64,000 bases of DNA from Augochlora pura (GCF_028453695.1 NC_135782.1:10106001-10170000); one strand, 5' to 3'. Numbered from the stretch's first letter, positions 24,518 to 37,700 are shown. Notes: generated from the sequence alone by a model not told the origin. Made by a program: numbers and translations.

Positions 24518-25650
24518 TATTCACTAAATTAAGTTGTACTTCACTAAATATTATTATATTCGTCAAATTCAGAACCTCGTGTTGAAACATTCAAAAATTG
24601 TTCATACTTGATACAGTTTTGTTAGAGTATATACAGCAAGGCGAAATTTATTGAATGACACGTTATAATAACGTGTGCTTAAGGAAAAAATTTTCATCAA
24701 TAAATCACGTTGGTTAAAAACTAAATCTACTAGCGTGTAATTTTTTTAGCAAAAGTATTTTCATCAAACAATACACATGTGTATACGATTACGTGAATAA
24801 TGACATTTATCTTATTATTGCTAAAATTATTTCCAAACTGTGTTGCCTGATGTGTTTAATATACACATATTTAACATACACATTTATATAAAGGGAAAAG
24901 TGAAATTAATATAAACGTTTGTAGCGGTAAATATTTTTATTGAGACCAAATTTTTGTATTGTTTCAATATCTCTTTAAAAAGCATCAGAATATATGAAAT
25001 CATTATTCCAGCTATTTTACGAGTATATACATATTGTAATTTTAAATAAGGATACGCCCATCTACGTACACCGAGTCTTTACCTTATGTCCACTATTTTT
25101 GTTAATATAAAAAAATGTGTGTGAACAACTTCGTTTAGTTCAAAGCAAATTTTTAATTTTAATTAATTAAGTCATTTTTATTTACAAATATTTATAATAA
25201 CTATTTTTTAAAGGACATTTAAAGAACACTTAAAAGTCATATGTCAATTCGTCTTAACGTGCACCAAAATGCTGGGCTCTAAAAAATACGGGTTAATAAT
25301 TAAAAAATAGCGATAATCTTCAATGTTTGAAAAAGATTTACCTTAAGAGGAAAAAGCATAGCCATGAACTGAACAAAGTTGTTCTGAAACCTTTTTCTCG
25401 TAACAAAAATATTTCAACCTGCAGATTAAGACAAACGCGATGCATAAGGTCGACACTAAAACCACCCCGAAGCTTCCTTTTCAAATTGCACACGCCCAAA
25501 AAAAAGCAAACCCTCATTCACAACCAAATCGAATGCGACGGAAGCAAGAAGCGCGAATGAAAATATTGGATCGCCGAGGAAATTCGTTGAATGCTCGTCA
25601 GAACACTGATTACACTATCATCCAAAAACTCGCTCGGCCGTATATCATTC

Positions 25651-25654
<4 letters not shown>
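24518..25654. other. Gene-free AT-rich region
   Basis: Very AT-rich with no recognisable coding or structural feature. Confidence 0.6.
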
Positions 25655-25687
<33 letters not shown>

Positions 25688-25712
25688 GGAGAGAGAGAGA
25701 GAAAGAGAGACA
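25655..25712. repeat. (GA)n microsatellite
   Basis: Run of GAGAGA with few interruptions. Similar runs occur at 29338-29352, 58358-58380 and 63447-63463. The RE-repeat and SL-repeat frames across it are artefacts. Confidence 0.9.
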
Positions 25713-26420
25713 CGGTGAATTCAATAGCACGGTGGATCGATAGAAGTCGACCCTCTGAAGAACGAGGCACGCTTCGCGTTCCACGAGGCTCCTGCAGCAA
25801 AGCGGCAAAACAGTGAAATCGGTGGCGCAACTACTTTCGCGACGGCAAACGAAACTTCCGGAAACACGGGCTACGCCGGGTTCCAGGCATCGATTCAAAC
25901 GCGGATCCGACGGCTCGCGAATAAACCGACGGCTGCGTTCAGCCCGATGCGTTCGCGGCTCCGCGGGTTCGCGGAAAAATTAAAACCAAAAACCGGAAAG
26001 ATATACCGACGGCAATTCCGTTCGCCGGGCGTTCCGCGAGCGGGCCACGCGCGCAGCAAAGAAACGCTGCCGATCCACGTAGTTTTTTTAACAAGAACCG
26101 CGGATACACCGCGACGGAACGAGAAATATTGAACGTTGATCGTTGCGCGGGAATTACGAGCGTGTACTGGCCGCGGATGTAAAAAGCCGCTCGCCACCGG
26201 AATTGCGGAATGTTATTTCGACTCCCGACGATCGTTTAAAATCTCACGGCCCCGGCAGGAGGGGGGGGAGGCGAACGTATACAGGGTGGGCCGATTCCTC
26301 GCGTAGAAGCAAGTCGCGAACGCCGGGACGGAAGGCCGTCGAGCGGGATTTCGTTCTCCGGAAAATCTACTTTCAAATTCCATCGGGTGCACGTGCACGG
26401 ACAAGATAGAGAGAGTGTTG
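25713..26420. other. CpG-rich island
   Basis: CpG-rich sequence with multiple overlapping frames on both strands and no recognisable domain. CAGGGTGGGCC at 26282, preceded by TA, resembles a Tc1-like terminal repeat but has no partner nearby. Confidence 0.4.
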
Positions 26421-27205
26421 AACGGATTACTTCGAGAACTGTGTTCCTATTTCGATGGAATCTAGTTTGCAGCATTATTGAACAGGCGATCACTGCGACA
26501 GGATGTAGAGAGCAACCATGGTCCGGTAACGCTCGTTTTGATTTCAATGTTACTTGTTCGTGTGGAACAAGGTGATTAGAAAATCGCTCTGTGCCGACAG
26601 GAGATTAACAATCGTGTCTGTCAGAGTTATAGTAACGCATAATTGCGATGATGTAACAACGTAATGCGACAGCTATTGACTGTTATCGACGAGCATGCAT
26701 GGCATATTCGTTGGGCATAAATGGTAGTTGTAATTTACTGCTGGAACTGCAATTTTAGTGGAAAATAAAATACATTCGTGACGGTTAAGATGTTTAAAAT
26801 ATTGAGACGCTATGAATAAACAAAATAATATGTATAATTATTGTGAAAAGAAAGAAAAATGTTCTTTTCCTTGCGACGTACTTCTGGTACGCAGTTCATA
26901 GGAAGTTCTCATCAGCAGACTAATATAAAGTGCCATATGAGAGAACACAAATATTTTTAAAGACTACTTACTATTTATAAAATCTATCGTTCCGCAGCTC
27001 TACTTTTTATACCATTTTGCGAGACCAATCAACGTGCTTGGGCGCATTTTCTTATGCGAGAGCGACAGACTTCGCAGCGAATTTGTGCACGCAAAGTGAT
27101 ATAATCTTCATCAAAAGTCCGGAACACTTGATAGAAATTTTCTCGAAAACGAAGCCTTCCAAAAATACTTATTTCCTACTTCGCGCGAGGAATCGCGTCG
27201 ATTGA
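26421..27205. other. Gene-free stretch
   Basis: AT-rich transition between two CpG-rich patches. Nothing recognisable. Confidence 0.55.
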
Positions 27206-28030
27206 ACCGCTCAGCAGATGCCACGAACGTTCGTTACACCGTGTACATAAAATGGCGCGCGGCCGGACCGTGATACGCGCCATTTAGAGTGGCAACGGAG
27301 GCAAAATAGTAGAAAATGGGGTCGGTTGCGCGTGACAGAAGGACGACGTGTGGAAGAAATGGCGGAATTCCGGCCGGCCAGCGATTCGGCGGCGATTCGT
27401 TGTCGGATCACCGCGGTGTTCGCCGACGCGTGAAATAATTTCGTACGGTTAATAGGAAATAAATCTCCAGGCCCGATCTTTTCCCTCGCCTGGAGCTGGG
27501 CTCGGGCGCAACGAAAACCCCCGGGATCGAATACAGGTTAAACAAGGCCGAAGTTGTTCCGATAGTTGAACGCGTTGAGAAGCTTTCGAGAATAATGCCG
27601 GGCCGGGATGGCTGCGCGCGTATTTGCAGCCGACAATTTGCCGTCCGCCACCGCGAGAGCGCGCGGCAGCGAGCCGATTTCCGCGAGGCGAAATTTTTAA
27701 CGCGATTACCTTCTCCGGCAGGATGTTACGGACGTTGAACGTACGCGGGCTCGCCGCCCTATTCATCCGTTCCTACTGCGCCTCTCTCGGTTTACGATAG
27801 GAACGTGACTTCCTCGCCGTTTTTCGGATTACCGGTCCGTGCGTACGTTTAGTTTGATAACTTGCCTCCAGCACGCGCTTAACCGAACACTGAATTTTAA
27901 TTGGGAACGCGGAACTTCGGGGTCTCGTCTCCTCGCGAGTTCGCCGCGATTCGTGACTTCCGGTTCGCCGGGATTTCGAAAATAGTAGGAACGATACTTA
28001 GGTACTTCGCGGTCATCGCTTTTAGGCACG
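27206..28030. other. CpG-rich island
   Basis: GC-rich with overlapping frames on both strands and no domain. Possible regulatory island only. Confidence 0.4.
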
Positions 28031-28045
28031 AGCTATTCGAAAATG

Positions 28046-28192
28046 ATGGCTAATGTTGTAAACACTGGACCATATACTTCCCTGGCTAATGTTGTAAATA
28101 ATAAACCATATATCCCCTGGCTAATGTTGTAAATAATAAACCATATATTCCCCTGGCTAATGTTGTAAACAATAAACCATGTATTCTAAACT
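28046..28192. repeat. Four tandem units of about 36 bp
   Basis: Units start with GGCTAATGTTGTAAA at about 28048, 28084, 28120 and 28155, followed by a TAATAAACCATATATCCCCT-type tail. The middle units are nearly identical. Confidence 0.9.
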
Positions 28193-28815
28193 GATAACCT
28201 ATTGGTAGACTGTCGTATTGTATGCATTTATGACAAAACTGGCCAGATCGGAAGCAAAATTGTACGGACGCGAGAGGAACTTGAGAATATTTGTATATTG
28301 TGTGGTACTTGCTAGAATTATTACGTTTCTTAGAGACAAGTTGTTCAATTTTTACATAGTAACATTTTCAGTATTATTTAAAAAATTAATTTCATAAAAA
28401 TTCTAATCAATAAGTTGAATTTATACGCCATATAAACTGTCTGAAAATCGCAGATAATGGGCTTGATAATAGAAAATAAGAAAACAAATCCACGTTGATA
28501 GAAATGGAAGGAAAATGCTTTTTAATACATTAAATAAAATATATAATATATATATAATACAATCTCTATTATATAATACATTATAATAAAGAATTATTCG
28601 AACAAAACGATGGACTGAAAGGAATTAATTCAGATAACTATTTTCAATAAATATTTATTCGAAACAATCGAAATAATGTCCAAGCCTGCTATGCCAAATA
28701 AATCCAACCTGATATTCGAAAGTTCCTAAACTCAAGATGAACAAATTACGACTTTTTCGAACCTTTTGGTTTCCCAGCGAGTGCACCGTATAAAACAAGC
28801 CTCCGTTTATTGCAA
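28193..28815. other. Gene-free AT-rich stretch
   Basis: Includes a short (TA)n-like run at 28540-28580. Nothing else is recognised. Confidence 0.6.
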
Positions 28816-29725
28816 AAACACGTTCCAAGGGCCATTCGCGTACCACCAATTAAATCCCAAACAGTAATCCGGAAAGAAGTAATTGCTGGCAGCCGTCCCG
28901 AAATATTCGGGGAGTACAGAAGCGGGGAAAGGAGCCCTCAAAACGTTCCCGTAGAACATCGGATCGCCGTCGAACAAAACGAACTGAATTTCCGAACTAC
29001 CGAACCGGTCCGCCAGTCGCTATAATGATCGCTCAGACGAGCGAGGCCTCGATCTCAGGCCACCCGACCTCTTTTTCCCTATTCAGGCTTGCCACGCTCG
29101 ATCCACTCCATTTTCGTTCTCATTTTTCCCCCGCCCCGGTGACTTTCCGCGCGCCGTGTCGCCGTCTGCGCAGTTCGTGCTGTCTCGACGCAGTAAATCA
29201 AAAGACAATCGAAAGGAAAATCCGATCAGACTTGCCGGCGAGGAATGCGGGGCACGGAACGGCAGAGGTTGCGGGAGCAATCGAGAGGGTAGCAGAGAGA
29301 AAGAGATCGAGGAGAGGTGGAAGGAGAGAAAAGGAAGAGAGAGAGAGAGAGATGCGGTGGGTGGGAGAGAACGATCGGCCGGGACCGCCGACAGAAATGA
29401 AGTGTCAACAACAGCGAACGAAACCACCCTCTGTTTTCGTTGGTGTCGATACATCGTGTCCGTTTCCCCCGGCCCGGTGTAAATTACGTTCCCGACTCGG
29501 TGTTTTCGCCGCGAATCGAGCCACCGACTGAAGGTTTCCCGGACGTAGACGCGCGGAGGGTAATAAAATAAATTGCAGCACTTAGCGAGAGGCTCCGGGG
29601 GGGTCTAGGCAACGTCCTCTCCCGTCATCCCCTCTCCGCCACCCTGCCGCGCGCCGTTCTTCCCGCGCCGCAGCGGAGTTACCACTTTACTCCTGGCAGC
29701 TTGCGTCGACTAAACTACGTCGATT
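28816..29725. other. CpG-rich island with purine-rich segment
   Basis: Contains a GA-rich segment (29270-29355) and several overlapping frames of up to 168 codons on the plus strand and 123 on the minus strand. Their composition (Arg, Glu and Ser runs) follows the simple repeat. No domain found. Confidence 0.4.
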
Positions 29726-30588
29726 AGCGATGCTTAATACATCCCTCAGCCAACTTGCCCGTTTCGAAAACGCCAGACCGTCTTCTCTGCTCGATCGCTA
29801 CTTCACGAGCCAGAATTTCGACTTCCGGGAACGGTTGTCTTCCAGGATAGCCGGGCTGGACCGCGTCCGAGAATGCTTTTTCGGAACATTGGCCGAGCGA
29901 ACGATTCAAGTTTTTATGAAATCGACGATAAAGTGCGTCGATAAAGTAACAATTTTAACAGGATGTTGTAAGTGTTGTATCAGAGATATTTCGAAAATTG
30001 CTGCGTTTGAATTAGTGCCATTCGTTTAAAGGATTCTAATTACTATATATTAGGTCTATGGATATTAGGTCTTTTAGAACCAAATTATATAATTTTAATT
30101 TAAAAATTATATAATATTAACTCTGCTATTTCGGCATAGCTCTTGGCTTCATTGTGCCACTTGATTATCAATTTTCTATCAGTGATGCTAGTTTCGGACT
30201 TTTTTCAACACATTATTAATAGAAATTGTACAATCTTCTTAACAATTGCAGTACTGAACAGGGGAAGTATGTAATATCAACTGAAGTAACCAATGTTTAC
30301 AATTTGTCAAATTCAAAGATTGTTTTGTGTACAAATTTCGATCGTTCGAATACTTTTGTGGCGTCCGTTTAGTTGATGCTGGTAACAAATCTTTCATAAG
30401 TATTGTTCACGTTATTGTAGACGCTTGAAATTTAACATGCAAAACCGTGATACTTGTATGTTACTACAGGAATAAAAATATTTTGTAATTCGTAATGGGT
30501 CTTGCATTTATTTCGCGACAAACTTTTTATTTTAGAGCGTTCGAATACTTTCGTGACTCACTGTACATCTGCAGCCAAGTCCTTTGTA
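29726..30588. other. Gene-free stretch with Tc1-like end motif
   Basis: GTTCGAATACTTTTGTGGC at about 30343 and GCGTTCGAATACTTTCGTGA followed by CTCACTGTA at 30538-30566 resemble Tc1-type terminal repeats, which usually end in CACTGTA. Both are in the same orientation rather than inverted, so these are fragments at most. Confidence 0.35.
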
Positions 30589-30813
30589 TTAGGTCGTTCG
30601 GAAAGTCGTTTCGTTTTCTTCTTGGTGGAAATGAAACACAATAGATTACTAAACAAAAACTGTTGCAAAGAATCGAACAAAATTTTTAGCAAACAAGATT
30701 TACTATATCAGTTGTCCAAATATATAATGATTATGCAGCTTAAGCGTGAAGTTGGCTGTGAAAAAATTAAGTCTTTTCTTAGGAAAAACGAAATTACTTT
30801 CCGAACAACCCAA
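30589..30813. mobile_element. 225-bp mariner-type miniature element
   Basis: The ends are inverted: TTAGGTCGTTCGGAAAGTCG at the left and CTTTCCGAACAACCCAA at the right, with TA on both sides (30587-30588 and 30814-30815). The interior has a short frame (LLYQLSKYIMIMQLKREVGC) with no transposase motif. Size, TA target and TTAGGT-type ends fit a non-autonomous mariner derivative. Confidence 0.7.
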
Positions 30814-30824
30814 TAGTTAAGACC

Positions 30825-30936
30825 ACTTCTGTACAAAGTATAAATAAACGGATTCTCCGGAGTTAGACTTACAACCTTTCTTCGTTAAACGGTCGTAAAT
30901 CCAAGTCGCCCAACGAGACGAACGATACGACACAAC
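30825..30936. repeat. Dispersed repeat, probable LTR or retroelement tail (copy 1)
   Basis: It matches 51229-51338 in the same orientation with only a few differences. It contains AATAAA within GTACAAAGTATAAATAAACG, followed by GGATTCTCCGGAGTTAGACT. An AATAAA near one end of a dispersed repeat suggests the polyadenylation region of a retroelement LTR. Boundaries are not defined. Confidence 0.5.
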
Positions 30937-31875
30937 GGATGTAAGAACACGTGTTGCGCGCACGACTGCCGGATCGAGGATGGGGAGAGCAAAAGGAAGG
31001 CAAGAACAAACGAAAGTAATTAACGCACGCGCAAATCGCCTCCATTGCAACATAGGCCAGTGCTATACTTCTAACACTTGCAATATTTATATCCATTATC
31101 GTTGGTAAATGGATAATTCAATTGACCAAATCGACTTTTATGCAAACGGCTGTTATGCATTTCTGAAAAGGTTCGAAAGTCTTATATGAACCAGGAGCGG
31201 ACGATTTAACCAAAAATTTCGGGTAGCCAATCCTCCGGTCTATCATCGTAGATTCGGGATCCGAAATTTGTGATTCTCGGATTCCCGAAAATACTCGAGG
31301 TCGACTTAGGCAGTGCTTGCCTGAACAATGGAACCTATTGACACTACTTGACCCGACTTCGTAGTCGAGTACCCGAGATTTTCGGCTGATAAACATCGGA
31401 AAGGCGGTCTAAATTAACGCCGCGCCGCCCCTTATCAAATCGGCCATCGACAGTCTGAAGATTTTCGAGATCAAAAGATCAGCGCCGGCTTCTTCGCGTC
31501 TGCGGTCGCGGTTCAATATTCGCTTTCGGCTCCTGAATATTTAACGCACGGGAGAGATGGAGATGTTGATGGCGCGTCTGATTAATCTTGTACAGCAACC
31601 AGACCCAAACAAGATCAACAGTCGCGGGAGTTCTTGGGAATCCCGTGAGTCACTGGGACTGTCGCATGTCGAGGATTCAATGGCAGAAGCGGAACTTTCC
31701 GAGACATTACGAAATGCTCTTAGTTATCTGTCGATCGAATGCGAACGTCAACAGTGAACATTGTTGGTAGGGCGTCACGGCGTCGTCAGAAATAGCGACG
31801 AATTATGACGTTATATGTGTGGACTGTATTAAAAGTAGGACCGGAATTTAATGGCGAAAAAAAAAACTTATCTAT
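30937..31875. other. Gene-free stretch
   Basis: Short frames on both strands without domains. The 66-codon frame at 31557-31757 is acidic and helical-looking but unrecognised, with no supporting context. Confidence 0.5.
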
Positions 31876-32640
31876 TTAGCCTCGTACTATATATGTAGGA
31901 TCGGGTTTTAGGTGATTGACTCCCGCAATATCGCAATGTCTTAATAACGAAAAAAGCAACTTTATTAATAGAATAAAATGTAAGAGATATAGAGATACAA
32001 AAACGAAATACAATTATTAGCTATTCACCGCAGCTACGACCGATCACAACTGAGGATCGCTTCGGCGATCCTCTCCGCGTTACCGCTGATCGCTGTCCTT
32101 TGTTTTTTCCGCCGAGCGCAACACCCGGCCATCCACCAAGTCACCGCGCTCGCGACATCCTACATATACATATACCTTTCCTTTGGAGGTCTGAGGTCCT
32201 CGAAATCTAATCCAACTCTGAGAGATCTGTTTTCCTCGAATGCTGTTCCAACTCTGTCTTTCTAAAAAATGATTTCTGTCGAGGTAAACTGTCACCCCTC
32301 TCACGCATTTGTAATACTCGCTGATTGGTTTTCCATGATTTTAACAATAACCAATCAGCGCGTCTGTTTCGGGAAAGCATCCTTCCTCCGCGCCTTACTT
32401 TATTGAACATTGCATTATTGATGTCGCGTCGCGAGCGACCTATGCAATTAAGTTCATCTTTCTAGAATTCATTGGTCTTAACATTATTTAAGAAGCCAAT
32501 GAATTCTGACCCCTCATCTAGTCCCATAACCGACATTTTCTACATAGTTGTTATAGTTTGTGATAAGTTGTTCGTTCTTTATTATTAAACCTTGTTAAAT
32601 ACGGCACCCTTGATCCATCGCAGTTCTTTCTAATACATCC
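31876..32640. other. Possible retroelement remnant with two hairpins
   Basis: Contains GCTGATTGGTT near 32320 paired with AACCAATCAGC near 32349, and AGAATTCATTGG at 32465 paired with CCAATGAATTCT at 32498. The segment ends with TTATTATTAAACCTT. The hairpins and composition would fit an old LTR, but terminal repeats and coding regions are absent. Low confidence. Confidence 0.3.
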
Positions 32641-32984
32641 TCAACATATTAATTTATCGCGAGGTAGGCGCGTTATCTAATCGTTATCAATCACGGTCGA
32701 CGCTGTAACGCACCGCGCAACGATTGAAATTCATTAATTCATCGAACAGAGCTCGGGTCGAACTAGAAATCGAACGCTATAGTTCGGAGAGAATGTTTGC
32801 AGGAAACGATTGCTTCTGGTATGAATGTCTAATAAACGGTTATATAAAGCGACACGTTCCAGATTGTGAATCATTTATGCAAAATAATGATTCTTGGAGT
32901 TTTCTGTTTGACCTTCTTATACATTCCGTTAATGGAACATGCGAATTTTCTTGGAGTCATCCGAAGTTGCAGAATTAAACGTTA

Positions 32985-33217
32985 ATGATATCTAACTAGA
33001 ATCATTAATATGTATGTAATGATCGCGGAGGTTATTGAATTATGACTGCAGGATGCGTGCAGTTACGTATGTATACAAACTTAGTAGGCGAAATACGGAA
33101 TTCTGAATATTCTTGGAATAATTCCGACTCATTGGAAAATGTGTTCTTGCATACCGAAATTTTTTACGTCTTTGATGTCAAGTTCTTGCGACTTTATACA
33201 CGTGAAATAATTATTAT
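32985..33217. repeat. 230-bp dispersed repeat (copy 1)
   Basis: Nearly identical, in inverted orientation, to 37139-37362. Shared landmarks are GATATCTAACTAGAATCATT at one end and CTTTATACACGTGAA at the other. The 70-codon frame in this copy and the 62-codon frame in the other copy share much sequence (MTAGCVQLRMY..), but they resemble no known protein and probably follow from nucleotide identity. Confidence 0.75.
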
Positions 33218-33254
33218 AGTTCGAAGAAGTGTTCTCGTTTCATTATTCCATTAA

Positions 33255-33517
33255 CACGTTGACGCCGGCGTGCATCACGGGTGGGTGATACGTGTCAGAC
33301 CCGTGGGCTGCGTACATTTGTTTATTTTGCTTGCATTTCACAAAATAGATACTACAAAATAGGTTTATGTTATTTTATCTGAACATTATAAACAGATATT
33401 CAATAGTAAAAACATAGAAATTCAATGTTATAAACTTAACACAATTATTTAATTTTTGTAAATTTCGGGCGCCGACTCACAGAGAAAATCGTGAATATCG
33501 GCACCGGCGTCAACGTG
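33255..33517. mobile_element. TTAA-type miniature element (family 5)
   Basis: Inverted ends CACGTTGACGCCGGCGTG at the left and CACCGGCGTCAACGTG at the right enclose an AT-rich interior. The left side has TTAA (33251-33254); the right side reads TATG, so one target copy is lost or altered. Non-coding. Confidence 0.6.
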
Positions 33518-34752
33518 TATGACGTTTCGACCGTCAACGGATCTAGTGTTTGCACGGCAATAATTTGGAATAAAGTCAAGTCATGCTACGTATTCCACGA
33601 ATACAGTCATCGATTGCGGTAATATCGAGGATTTGTTACAAAACTATGAAAATATATGCAAGTTATGACATGCACGATAATTCCACGTGAGAAGGTGACC
33701 AGTGATCAAGAAATATTACACAAGGAAATGTACACATTTAGATACAATTTAATCCGCGATTGCCGGAGGCAAATATTAATTCTAAAAGACTTTTCTCACG
33801 GTTTACCCTTATGCTACGTAAAATGTAAAAATTAAATTAGAATTTATGTAATTAGTAATATTCTTATATAATTTACAACTAATTCTTATATAATTTTTTA
33901 CTAATTCTAATACAATTAATAATATTTCACGATCATTTTATGTACTTTCAGAATCATTTTATTTATTAGTTTTCCTACAGAAGAAGAGTCCAAAGATACC
34001 TAATAAAGCCTCTTTAAACGGTCCAGAAGTCGATTAATGCGAATCCATTGACCTCAAAAATTTGCATCATAATACGCCATACGAAAGAACTTAACCAGAA
34101 AACGGACTTAACCACAAACGAAAAATGTCAACGTTTTCGTTCTTTTTAGAAAAAACCAATTTCGTTTACTAATTGCGCGGTCACTATAAATGCCGCTATC
34201 CATTTTTATTTATGACGAATTCGACGGCGTTGATACCGCGAAGATTTGCTTGAAGGGATAGCGGACCTACACCGACCGGCTACTGAACCGTCCATTTAAG
34301 CAACGATAAATATTTAAAAGCGTGTCCGATCTCTGATTAAATAAATATGCAAACCAAATTATAGAAACTTTACACGACAATCCGTGTCTCTCCCCGGGTA
34401 TAGTTCTCGTAACTATTTACGCATCTAACAATTCTGGTAACAACCGATAATTCCGTCATCGACCCTTTGACCATGGGAATCAAATAGCAAACAATAGGCT
34501 CCTGATTCTTCATGGACTTTATTAACACCTTGATTAGTTCCAATTAATGCACATATTAAAAGACTGTTGTGCGATATAGGCGCAAGCACGCGTACACCGA
34601 TGTCAAAACAGTTCGGAAAATGTGGTGAGGACAGTCGGCGTCCAAGGCAGAAAGTAGTGCCGTTGTAAATAACAGAGCATAGTAGACGTGTCCGTAGAAT
34701 TAAGTATCAAGTTCGTGAAGTTGTTCCGCGTTAAGGCGAGAAAGTGTCCAAC
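33518..34752. other. Upstream region and probable 5' UTR of elongase gene A
   Basis: AT-rich DNA leading to gene A. The last 180 bp are GC-richer and resemble a transcribed leader. No clear TATA box; an ACAGTT word near 34609 could serve as initiator. The exact start of transcription is not determinable. Confidence 0.4.
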
Positions 34753-37700
34753 ATGGGAATCGCAGAGATTTACGACTATTATTGGAACCAAATGTCCGGT
34801 GAGTGATTTCGATTATTTAAACGAAGATCGTGAGATTCCGTGAGATTCCATAAGATTTCATGAGATTTCGCGAAATCTCGTGAAATTAAGATTTTACTAT
34901 AAATTAGAGTCGCCATAACTACGGATTCATTTTAGTATACTATCTAATGGTAACTGTTTTAATCATGACAAATCGCTATAATCTATTTGTTTCCATCGGG
35001 ATTGTCATTGCAACGTACAATGTTCAGTTAAAATGCAACATAAAAATCAAGTAAACGCTATCATCCAGTAGCTATAATAAATAATAATTTACAAATTATT
35101 TTTTTCTAACTAGAAACCATTCATCGCGATTTAAAAGATTTCTTTTATGATTTACTTTAAAGTAGATTTGAAGACGAAAGCTTCGTGTGCGCATATTTTT
35201 ATATATAAATAACAAATAAATGGTATTAAACCATGGTAATAAACCACACAACTTTCAAATCTCTATATGTTCAATTAAAAACGAAAACGTTACATAAATG
35301 ATGCGTACATATATTTTCGTGTAAAAAAATTCTTTTGAAATCGGAGTTTCCTCGCGTCGTGCACTCACTATTCGATAATACAAAACTAATTCTTCCTTCT
35401 TTTTTTTGTGAAAATCGAAAGCCTATAAAATGGATTTTGCCGCGAACGACGCCCTGGTGCGCTGCCCCGACGAAATAGAATATTGACGAGGAAAGTTTCG
35501 GGAACCGCGAAGAAACATCGTTTATTTTCCGTCACGGTGTTCCACGATCGGTAACTCGAATTATTTGCGATTTCAGATCCGAGGACTAACGTTCTGCCGC
35601 TTATGGCATCGCCTGTTATCATTCCGACCATACTCCTCTCGTATTTATACTTCGTCACGCAATGCGGGCCGAGGTACATGAAGGACAAAAAGCCGTACGA
35701 CCTGAAAACATTCGTCAAGTACTACAACATATTCCAAGTGATCAGCAACGCCTGTATAGTGCAACAATTACTTTCAGTAGGATTAGTCACGGAGATATCG
35801 GTGATCTGCACGCCGATGGATTACTCGTATGATCCCATCTCGCTGAAGGTATTTATAGAGCACTTTTCACTGATATAGTCGACGAAGCCATACACTCCAT
35901 AACTAATCGATGCAAATACTTTTTAAAATGAAGCGATCGCTTTAAGAACGAACAAAAGCTTTGTGCGAAGTTTCGGCTTTTCTTCACAAACTTAAAAGGA
36001 TGTGTATAAATATTGGGAGTACAAATTAGTTCGGCCCGTTCTTTTGTGGTGGAAAATGCATTTATTTCGAGAACAAAATGAATTAACGGATTAATCGAAG
36101 TATTGGCCATCGCTGTTTGCTACTTTTCCCCACCTCTCAGGCAATTTTCGAATTCCATCTCAAAAAAATATCTCGTCTTTTGAGGCGATCCAAGTTGCAA
36201 GCCAATTTTCGATTTCTGCGGAAGAAGTGAATCTGTGACCCAAATAAATAAAATATCCCACTTAAGCGTTTCCAAATCATTTTTCACAACTTTTGCGACA
36301 CGAGGCCGAGCGTTATCATGGGTGTTGGAAAATAAAGGAGGCTTCTCATTATCTGCGTCGCGGTCATGACAAATGAGGAGACTGCCCACCGATTTCCAAC
36401 ATCGGTTGTGCCCTCTTCGTTAGGGTTTTGTTTCTATCGATGCCATCGGCCCCGTTACGACGCCATCGATAGTCAGTTATTGTTCTGACCACGCAAGCGA
36501 TGTGACGTTCTTGCTTTCCTTCTACGTTCTTTTTGTAATACGGAAAATAAAATATCCTATATTTATTTAAATATAGAAGTGTTATTTTCAATAATGGGGA
36601 CGAATGACTTTGTCATGTCTTGTGAATCATTCCCATGGATTTCAATCGTTCGGAAACTGCTTGTTGGGTAACTCCCAATGATGCTGCAAGCTCCTCTTGA
36701 GTTTCACTCGGATCTTCATCGAATAATGCCTCCAATTGTTTGTCTTCAAATTTGTTTGGCTGCCCAGAGCGAGGCTTGTCTTTAACGCTAAAATCACCAT
36801 TCTTAAAGCGTCGAAACCATTCCCTACATGATTTATCAGTTGGAGCATTATTACCATAGACTTGAACAAGCATTCGATGTGCTTCAGCTGCACTTTTCTT
36901 CCAATTAAAGTAGAAAACTAAAATCTCCCGCAAATGCTGCTTAGTTAACACAAAACTTGACATATTCAACAGAGTAAAAAACAGGTGTATTAAATGAAAC
37001 TCGAAGCAATATAAACTGAATGCTATTGGCAGATATCTAATCTCTCAGAAACAATTGAAATCAGTTGTTAATATGAAACAGTCATAACAGTTAGAGCTAT
37101 CTTTTGAAAACAGGCCGAACTAATTTGTGCTCCTAATAATTAATTCACGTGTATAAAGTCGCAAGGACTTGACATCAAAGACATAAAAAATTTCGGTATG
37201 CAAGAACACATTTTCCAATGAGTCGGAATTATTCCAATAATATTCAGCATTCTGTATTTCGCCTACTAAGTTTTTATACATACGTAACTGCACGCATCCT
37301 GCAGTCACAATTCAATAACTTCCGCGATCATTACATACATATTAATGATTCTAGTTAGATATCAGAGTAAAAAACAGGTGTATTAAATGAAACTCAAAGC
37401 AATTTAAACTGAATGTTATTGGCAGACATCTAATCTCTAGTTGTTACTATGAAACAGTCACAACAGTTAGAGCTATCTTTTGAAAACGGACCGAACTAAT
37501 TTGTGCTCCTAATATTATAGAGAAAATAGCAATCAGGAATTATGAAGAATAGAACCAACACTTTTTACAGCTATTTCTGTCTGAGATTTCAATGGAAATT
37601 TACACAATTAAGTTCTCTACAACTTTCAAAGCTATCGCTTGATTTTGAAGTTCGACTCAAATGACATTAACTTAGCAAATGAAAAATTAATTGACTACTG

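Noticed and set aside
29025..29531. 168-codon plus-strand frame
   Set aside because: Much of it is GA-repeat derived, and a 123-codon frame overlaps on the other strand. No family recognised.
33042..33254. Shared small protein MTAGCVQLRMY.. in two places
   Set aside because: The two copies are a 230-bp dispersed repeat. Nucleotide identity explains the match, and no start context or domain supports a gene.
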